Positions 58,779 to 64,000 of a stretch of 64,000 bases of DNA are shown piece after piece (the first letter of the stretch is position 1; every line of letters starts with the position of its first letter). The DNA is taken from assembly GCA_963743035.1 (NCBI GenBank), contig CAVUOB010000006.1, forward strand, positions 401,786 to 465,785, given 5' to 3'. The stretch is from PALSA-911 sp963743035. Lineage in GTDB: Bacteria > Pseudomonadota > Alphaproteobacteria > Acetobacterales > Acetobacteraceae. A model generated the notes under the pieces. The model saw only the letters and a list, made by a program, of their open reading frames with translations, was not told the origin of the DNA and ran no database searches. A program made the position numbers and the translations under genes.

Positions 58779-59510
58779 ATGACGAGAATAGTAGAAAGTT
58801 CACTAGCGTCCGGCGCGTCTTGGCGGCATGATGCTGCGATGCAGCAAACAATGATCGACGCGCCGCCCCCGGTCAAACCCCTTCCCGTCCGCCGGGCCCC
58901 CGTGCGCCCGGCCCCCGCTCGCTCGACCGTCATCAGCCTGGACCAAGCCGGCTTCGACGCCGCCTGCGCGGAGTTGTTCGGGACCGTGCAGCAATCGTTC
59001 CAGCCCGACCTGCTCATCGCCATCCCGACCGGAGGGCTGTGGGTTGCCGAAGCGATGGCGCGCTCGGTCACCCGGGCCGTGCCGCCCATCCTGAAACTGA
59101 CCTGCCGGCGTCCGAGCACGCAGGCCAAGCAGGGCTCCCGCCTGTTCCGGACCCTGCTGACCCGACTGCCCCGCCCGGTGCTGGACCGGCTGCGCCTGCT
59201 GGAACACTGGCTGATCGCCCGCCGCGGCCCGCCATCCACGGAGCGGATCTTCGACCCGGCCGAACACGCCGCGCTGCAATCCTGGTTCGCCACCAGCGGC
59301 CCGGCGCCGCGCATCCTGGTGGTGGACGACGCCGTCGACAGCGGCGCAACGCTCGCCGCCGTACTGGCGGAGCTGCGCCGGATCGCGCCCGAGACCGCCA
59401 GCCTGCGCTCGGCTGCCGTCACCATCACCACCCCACAGCCGCTCGTCCGGCCGGACTTCGCGCTGTTCAACCGCCAGCTCTGCCGCTTCCCTTGGTCGAT
59501 GGATGCCTGA
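58779..59510 (+). CDS. Phosphoribosyltransferase-fold protein
   Basis: 243 residues. The PRPP-binding signature is ILVVDDAVDSGATLAAVLAELR, and the PRTase hood region is LLIAIPTGGLWVAEAMARSVTR. A ~50-residue Pro/Ala-rich N-terminal stretch precedes the domain and may not be translated: ATGs at 58839 and 58851 are alternatives to 58779, and none has a clear ribosome site. It lies 10 bases after the large repeat gene and overlaps the next gene by 8 bases, so it is part of an apparent operon with HAD-pyruvyltransferase. Its base or substrate is unknown. Confidence 0.8.
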   Translation: MTRIVESSLASGASWRHDAAMQQTMIDAPPPVKPLPVRRAPVRPAPARSTVISLDQAGFDAACAELFGTVQQSFQPDLLIAIPTGGLWVAEAMARSVTRAVPPILKLTCRRPSTQAKQGSRLFRTLLTRLPRPVLDRLRLLEHWLIARRGPPSTERIFDPAEHAALQSWFATSGPAPRILVVDDAVDSGATLAAVLAELRRIAPETASLRSAAVTITTPQPLVRPDFALFNRQLCRFPWSMDA

Positions 59511-61209
59511 ACATACGATGCACGATACCCGTCCGGTCCTGATCTTCGACCTCGACGGGACCATCCTTTCGGTCAACAGCTTCCCGCACTGGGCCAGCTT
59601 CCTGCTGCGCGCGCGCCTGCCGCATCTGGGATCGCTGGCCCGCGCCCGGGTCCGGCTCGCCGTCGGCGCCGTACTGGCCCGGCGCAAGCTTGGCCTGATG
59701 CAGCACGAGGAACTGAAGTGGCGCCTACAGCGCCTCTGGCAAAGCGCGGTCGCCGGCGATGGCGGCGCCTCGGAGCAGGCGCTGCAGCGGATCCTGCTGC
59801 GCCAGGTGCGCCCTTCCCTGCAGCCAGTGCTGGACGGGGTCGCCGCCGGACGTGCCGACGCGGTCCTGGCGAGCGCCGCCGCCGCGGATTACGCGGACGG
59901 GCTGGGAACGCGGCTCGGCTTCCGCCACGTGCTGACCACGCCCACGGGCCGCGAGCGGCCCGGCACCAGCAATGTCGGCGCGGCCAAGCGCGACGCCGTG
60001 CTGGCGTTCCTGCAAAACCAGGGTTGGCAGGACCGGCCGCGCGTGCTGTTCACCGACCATCGGGACGACCTGCCGCTGATCCAGGTTTGCGACGAAACTT
60101 TCTGGTACGGGCCGGAGGCACGCCTGCCGGAGGCACGGGCCGGTGCGCCCGGCGCCCGCATTAGCTCCCCCCGTGCCGGCCCTTCTTCCTCATTGGACCA
60201 TCACCGAACAGGACCGCGTCTCATGCTGATCAACGTGTTCGATACGGCCATCGACAGCGACAATCTGGGCGACCAGATCATCATGGATGCGGTCTGGGAT
60301 GTCCTGAAGGAAGTCCAGCCGGATGCCGAGATCAGCCGCACGCCATCCCATCGCCGCGCCACCCTGGCGGAACTGCGCGCCGGCCGTCGCGCCGCCTTGT
60401 CCGTGGTCGGCGGGACCAACATCCTGAAGTCGCACATGCTGATCCGCGGCAATTGGAAGATCACGCCGCTGGACTACCTGGTATGGCGGAATGTGATCCT
60501 GTTGGGTGTGGGATGGCAGCAATACGGCGGTGGAACCGACATCGCGACGCGGCTGTTCTTCCGCTCGGTGCTGTCGCGGACGCATCTGCAATCCGTGCGG
60601 GACATGCACACCTACAACATGCTGGCGCCGCACGTGCCGAACGTGATCTACACGGCATGCCCGACCATGTGGCGGCTGGACGCCGAGCAATGCCGGCGGG
60701 TCCCGGTATCGAAGGGCCAAGATGCGGTATTCGCCGTCACCTATTACCGCCCCGCACCCGAGGCGGACCGGCGGCTGCTCGAAATGCTCAAGCGTCATTA
60801 CCGCCGGGTGTTCTTCTGGCCGCAGCAGGCGGAAGACGTCGGCTATGCGCGGGAAATCGGTCTGGACGGCATGATCCCGATCGCCGAGGACGTCAGCGAG
60901 TTCAACCGCGTGCTCGACGGCAACGACGTCGATTTCGTCGGCGCGCGCCTGCACGGCGGCATCCGCGCCCTGCAGCGGGGCCGGCGCACCCTGATCATCC
61001 CCGTCGACAACCGCGCCATCGAGATGGGGAGCAACACCGACCTGCCAGTGCTGTCGCGCGACGAGCCGGCAGCGATCGAGCGCTGGATCACGACCCCTGC
61101 CCCGACCCGGCTGACCCTGCCCTGGGAGGCGATCGCCCGCTGGAAGAGGCAATTCGCCCACGGCGGGGTTCAGCCGGGCGGGGCTACCCGGCTCAGCGCC
61201 GCAGAATAG
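59503..61209 (+). CDS. HAD hydrolase fused to polysaccharide pyruvyl transferase
   Basis: 568 residues in one frame. Residues ~1-210 are a HAD-IB-like phosphatase: motif I is LIFDLDGTILSVNSF, and VLASAAAADYADGLGTRLG plus RVLFTDHRDDLPLIQVCD supply the later motifs. Residues ~240-568 are a pyruvyl transferase-type (CsaB/WcaK) domain: DSDNLGDQIIMDAVWDVL, SVVGGTNILKSHM and VGARLHGGIRALQRGRRTLIIP. The linker (GARISSPRAGPSSSLDHHRT) is unconserved and contains AGGA 9 bases before an ATG at 60223 that would make the second enzyme alone. The family adds ketal pyruvate or related groups to cell-surface polysaccharides. It overlaps its neighbours by 8 bases upstream and 17 downstream. Confidence 0.85.
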   Translation: MPEHTMHDTRPVLIFDLDGTILSVNSFPHWASFLLRARLPHLGSLARARVRLAVGAVLARRKLGLMQHEELKWRLQRLWQSAVAGDGGASEQALQRILLRQVRPSLQPVLDGVAAGRADAVLASAAAADYADGLGTRLGFRHVLTTPTGRERPGTSNVGAAKRDAVLAFLQNQGWQDRPRVLFTDHRDDLPLIQVCDETFWYGPEARLPEARAGAPGARISSPRAGPSSSLDHHRTGPRLMLINVFDTAIDSDNLGDQIIMDAVWDVLKEVQPDAEISRTPSHRRATLAELRAGRRAALSVVGGTNILKSHMLIRGNWKITPLDYLVWRNVILLGVGWQQYGGGTDIATRLFFRSVLSRTHLQSVRDMHTYNMLAPHVPNVIYTACPTMWRLDAEQCRRVPVSKGQDAVFAVTYYRPAPEADRRLLEMLKRHYRRVFFWPQQAEDVGYAREIGLDGMIPIAEDVSEFNRVLDGNDVDFVGARLHGGIRALQRGRRTLIIPVDNRAIEMGSNTDLPVLSRDEPAAIERWITTPAPTRLTLPWEAIARWKRQFAHGGVQPGGATRLSAAE

Positions 61210-62455
61210 AGCGGTAGATCCCGATCAGCCCGGCGGTGTGCCGGGCAGCGGTGGACGGATCCGACCAGAAGGCCGCGTAAGCGGCCTTTCCCGCGTCGGC
61301 GATCCGCGCATCATCCATCGCCAGGCGCAGGCAGCGCGCCAGATCCTCCGCGTCGCCGCTGCGGAAATGCCATCCGGTGGTGCCGTTCACTACGCGCTCG
61401 GCGGCCGCCGAGATATCGCTGACGATGGCCGGCACGCCCTGCGCCGCGGCCTCGGCCACCACCAGCCCATAGGCCTCGTACCATAGGCTGGGGAAGACCA
61501 GGCAGCGGGCGGAAGCGAGCCGCTGCTTGACCTCGGCGCTGGGCAGCCAGCCAGTGACATGCATGCCCGGCACGGCCTCGATCTCCGCCCGCAGCGGCCC
61601 GTCGCCGATGAAGGTGACCGGCATTCCGAGCGCCTGCGCGGACCGCGCGAGCAGGCTGACGCCCTTCTCCACATCCAGCCGGCCGACGAACACCATCTCG
61701 CGGCTGGCAGCGGCATCAACGGCCGGCGCCGAGGGCGCGTCGATCACGTTCTCCAGCGGATGCAGCGTGGCGTCGTCCGGCAGATAGTTCCGGAGGATAC
61801 TGGCGGAGCGGTGCGACAGGTTGATGTAGTGGCGCACGGTGTCCGGAAAGCGCGCGCCATTGCGCTGCACCAGGCCGCGCGCCACGCGAAACAGCTTGTG
61901 CGCGTAGGCGCGCTTGTCGCATTGCGTGGCCATGCAGGACAGCGACAGGCCGCGCTTCTCGCACGGCGCCTGCTTCGCATAGTCGAAGAATGCGCCATTG
62001 GGGCAGGCCGCGTAGAAATCGTGCAGCGTGCACACCGCCTCGAAGCCGCGGCGGCGAGCCGCCAGCATCGGGCTCGTGCTCAATGCCTTGGTATAGCCGT
62101 GCAGATGCACGACCGTGCCGGCCGGATCGAGATCGCGCAGCACGTCGCTGACACGGCGGTAGGCCGGCAGGTTCAGCATCGATTGCAGCAGGATGCCCGG
62201 CCGCCGCGCCGCATCCAGCAATTCCGGCTGGTCCAGGCAGACCACCTCCAACGGCGCCGAGGCCAGCGCCTCGCAGACCGGACCGACCGCACCGAGGAAG
62301 ATCACCCGCGCCCCGGCTTCGGCCAGCGCGACCGCCTCGTCGATCGCCACTTTGCTGGCGCCACCCTGCACATAGCAGAAATCGTTCAGCACGAGGACTG
62401 TGAGCGGCGGGTACAGGGTGGCGCGGAACGCCTGGGGTATAAGAGAAGTGTCCAT
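61193..62455 (-). CDS. Group 4 glycosyltransferase
   Basis: About 420 residues, GT-B fold. N-terminal VLNDFCYVQGGASKVAIDEAVALAEAGA (typical GT4 acceptor-side start), HLHGYTKALSTSP and CTLHDFYAACPNGAFFDYA. The C-terminal donor-binding half has REMVFVGRLDVEKGVSLL, and the catalytic E-x7-E region is FPSLWYEAYGLVVAEAAAQGVPAIVSDISAAAE. Cys-rich residues in the middle (QAPCEKRGLSLSCMATQCDKRAYA) form a possible zinc site. The ATG at 62455 is preferred over one 48 bases upstream since the N-terminus fits the fold. It ends inside the pyruvyltransferase gene by 17 bases (convergent). It probably builds an exopolysaccharide. Confidence 0.9.
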   Translation of the reverse strand: MDTSLIPQAFRATLYPPLTVLVLNDFCYVQGGASKVAIDEAVALAEAGARVIFLGAVGPVCEALASAPLEVVCLDQPELLDAARRPGILLQSMLNLPAYRRVSDVLRDLDPAGTVVHLHGYTKALSTSPMLAARRRGFEAVCTLHDFYAACPNGAFFDYAKQAPCEKRGLSLSCMATQCDKRAYAHKLFRVARGLVQRNGARFPDTVRHYINLSHRSASILRNYLPDDATLHPLENVIDAPSAPAVDAAASREMVFVGRLDVEKGVSLLARSAQALGMPVTFIGDGPLRAEIEAVPGMHVTGWLPSAEVKQRLASARCLVFPSLWYEAYGLVVAEAAAQGVPAIVSDISAAAERVVNGTTGWHFRSGDAEDLARCLRLAMDDARIADAGKAAYAAFWSDPSTAARHTAGLIGIYRSILRR

Positions 62456-62541
62456 GGGTTCAGTCGGCCATTCCCCAACCAAGGTAGATGACCGTAAGAT
62501 CAAGTCAAGACAAGCCTACTACATTTTGCGTGTTGAATTCC

Positions 62542-63795
62542 CTATCTCACGGCCCCGAGAACTCTGCGCCGGAAAGGTCTCCAAATCTTCTTGGCCGGAA
62601 CATCTAGGCGAACAGCGGTGATTGCTCGAACAAGGGCGCTCTTCAATTTATTAGGACGCCGAGAACAACTAACTGCAGCAAAGTCGACCTGTCTATGTTT
62701 CGGGATAGTATCACGGAGAACTCCAATCCAGTCTCCTGTTACGGAATTATTGTCAGCATATTCTATAATACTTGTTAATTCCACTAACTGTGCCAGGTTG
62801 TCGATTTTGATGGAGTTTAGGTAGCCTAAATTGAACGCTTCTGGAAAGCAGGGCGGCAGGCCGGTAGCGCCCGCAGCGAAAAAATTGAGTTGGGTGCGCA
62901 GACACTTCTCGCATCGTCCGCAATTCCCGCTTTGATCAGCGCCTGCCCAACAGACCTTCAGCGCTCTACATGCCATCTGACTGGACATTATGTGAGCGAC
63001 CTTATCAATGCGGGAGAATCCCGCACCGTCGTGTATGATCGACATCCTGTCCCCGGACATTAAGTGATCCGTGGCGGGGTTGCTCCCCCAAGGCAATTTC
63101 AGAGCATCGTAAGGCTCACTGCTACCGATAAGGCCATAGTCAAATTCTTCAGAATACATGTGCAGGCAACCGGCCAGTTCGAGCGCGTGCGAGTCGTCCC
63201 ATTGTTGTAACTTCAGATCGCGGCTGTTGGTTCGAACAACTCGCGTTTCGATCCGGAGTTCATCAAGAAGTGGCTTTACTCGCGCCACTAAGCGATCAAA
63301 ATCGCCGGTATTGTAAAGATCAACGTCAAACCCGTGTACCATCAATGCTGCGCGCAGAGGATACCGCGACGGTGCAGAATTCTGCGCATGACGAAGCGCC
63401 GTGAACGTTGCATCCACACCCCCAGAAAACGCTGAGATTGCCTTGGCTTCCCCAGGCCCGCGTCTGACATCCAAAATTCTTTCGGGTATGATGTCGATTT
63501 TCTTGTAACGGCCCGGCTTCCAGCGACTTCAGGCGAGGAGGAGTTCCTCAATATTGCGCATAGCGCCTCGCGAAAGCGGGCCATGCACCGCGAGTGGCTT
63601 CCCCAGGGATGAAGCGTAAAGAAGGATAGTTAGCACATGACCATCTAGGACAGTCGCATCCGTGAAAGGCACGACCCTATCGAACTCATGGAACAGTTCC
63701 AGTGGTCTTGAGGTTCCATCCTCAACAAGCCGAGTGAGGCGACGTGACTTTCCGTCGACGATAGAACTATTCGCCTCCAAGTGCAGATTTTGCAT
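62542..63795 (-). pseudogene. PP-loop ATPase-like protein, interrupted by an in-frame TGA
   Basis: A ~417-codon frame on the reverse strand broken by TGA at 63531-63529. Upstream the protein reads MQNLHLEANSS...EELLLA. Downstream, in the same frame, it continues SRWKPGRYKKIDIIPERI and then AFSGGVDATFTALRHAQ, a PP-loop SGG-x-D motif like QueC/ExsB ATP-pyrophosphatases, and later CWAGADQSGNCGRCEKCLR, a four-Cys metal site. Restoring Trp (TGG) at the stop gives a seamless protein, so it is probably a recent nonsense mutation. GC content is clearly lower than in the neighbours, suggesting transfer. Alternative: a shorter protein restarting inside, without its N-terminal domain. Confidence 0.75.
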
Positions 63796-64000
63796 TTTAC
63801 TTCGTTTATTACCGGTGATTAGTGGACCGCGCGTTCCTCGTCGGCCGCCATCCGACGGCAATGAACGGGGTCTCCACCGCACGCTCCGCCAGCAGACGCG
63901 GAACAGCCGGCGCACGTAGAAGCGGAGCAGGTCCGGATCGCGGTCAAAGCTGGGTACTTGTCATCCACCCTTGTCCGGTCGATGGCAAATCCTGGCGCGG
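63796..64000. other. Window end, no supported gene
   Basis: 205 bases upstream of the interrupted PP-loop gene. Composition rises again above the low-GC gene. A reverse-strand open frame (FDRDPDLLRFYVRRLF, then RVCWRSVRWRPRS) runs into the start of the PP-loop gene, but it has no clear start and no family I recognise. It may be the remnant of a gene beyond the window. Confidence 0.3.

Noticed and set aside
63342..63584. An 80-residue reverse-strand frame inside the broken PP-loop gene
   Set aside because: It is in another frame and overlaps both halves of the true gene; the real frame continues across the TGA.
1..64000. CRISPR arrays, insertion sequences, prophage
   Set aside because: No direct-repeat spacer array, transposase or phage structural gene was seen in any frame.

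Overview
The window is high-GC, densely coded DNA from an alphaproteobacterium, most likely Rhodospirillales/Acetobacteraceae. The reasons are the hfq-hflX-mazG neighbourhood, the hopanoid genes hpnI and hpnL, a DacC/RlpA/MltB-Tmk-HolB-MetG-TatD operon, a PEP-CTERM-type protein and aerobic phenylacetyl-CoA catabolism. No phage, insertion sequence or CRISPR array is visible. The family assignment is inference from gene content; no search was run.

Layout. 0-3 kb (+): the end of a sulfotransferase gene, a HAD phosphatase, hfq and hflX. 3-12 kb (-): a tight nine-gene block reading mltB, rlpA, dac, tmk, holB, metG, tatD, an MBL-fold hydrolase and mazG. In it dac carries a one-base frameshift and tmk has no ATG/GTG/TTG start. 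12-15 kb: MmgE/PrpD and Ldh-family genes and tRNA-Ser(UGA). 15-18 kb: a PEP-CTERM-like anchored protein with a single-domain response regulator and a histidine kinase. 18-21 kb: divergent hpnL and hpnI, followed by small repeats. 21-32 kb: single metabolic genes (msrP, a D-cysteine desulfhydrase/cysteate lyase, DUF2252, a class IV aminotransferase, a MetE-like protein, an orphan ABC binding protein, cinA, an HpcH aldolase, corA, zwf).

33-50 kb is a catabolic region. It has an in-frame acyl-CoA dehydrogenase-SDR fusion, paaABCD, a reverse-strand low-complexity gene, then paaE, and further on paaK, paaI and paaG. Inserted between the two paa blocks are an HxlR regulator/BNR propeller/MoaD-ThiS operon, a DUF4160-DUF2442 pair with its own promoter-operator, an alcohol dehydrogenase/HD/thioesterase group, an M20 hydrolase, a flavin monooxygenase and a RelE/ParE-type toxin-antitoxin pair. 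paaF, paaH, paaJ and paaZ are not in the window.

50-64 kb: a K+ channel, a GNAT enzyme, an amidohydrolase and an Hsp70-like protein. A 1261-residue glycosidase-like protein with RTX-like glycine-rich repeats follows, and then surface-polysaccharide genes (phosphoribosyltransferase, HAD-pyruvyltransferase fusion, GT4 glycosyltransferase). The window ends in a clearly lower-GC, probably acquired PP-loop gene broken by an in-frame TGA.

The best candidates for something undescribed are the HxlR-BNR-MoaD/ThiS operon, the PEP-CTERM-like protein with its two-component pair, the two read-through gene fusions, and the DUF4160-DUF2442 module with a possibly leaderless promoter.
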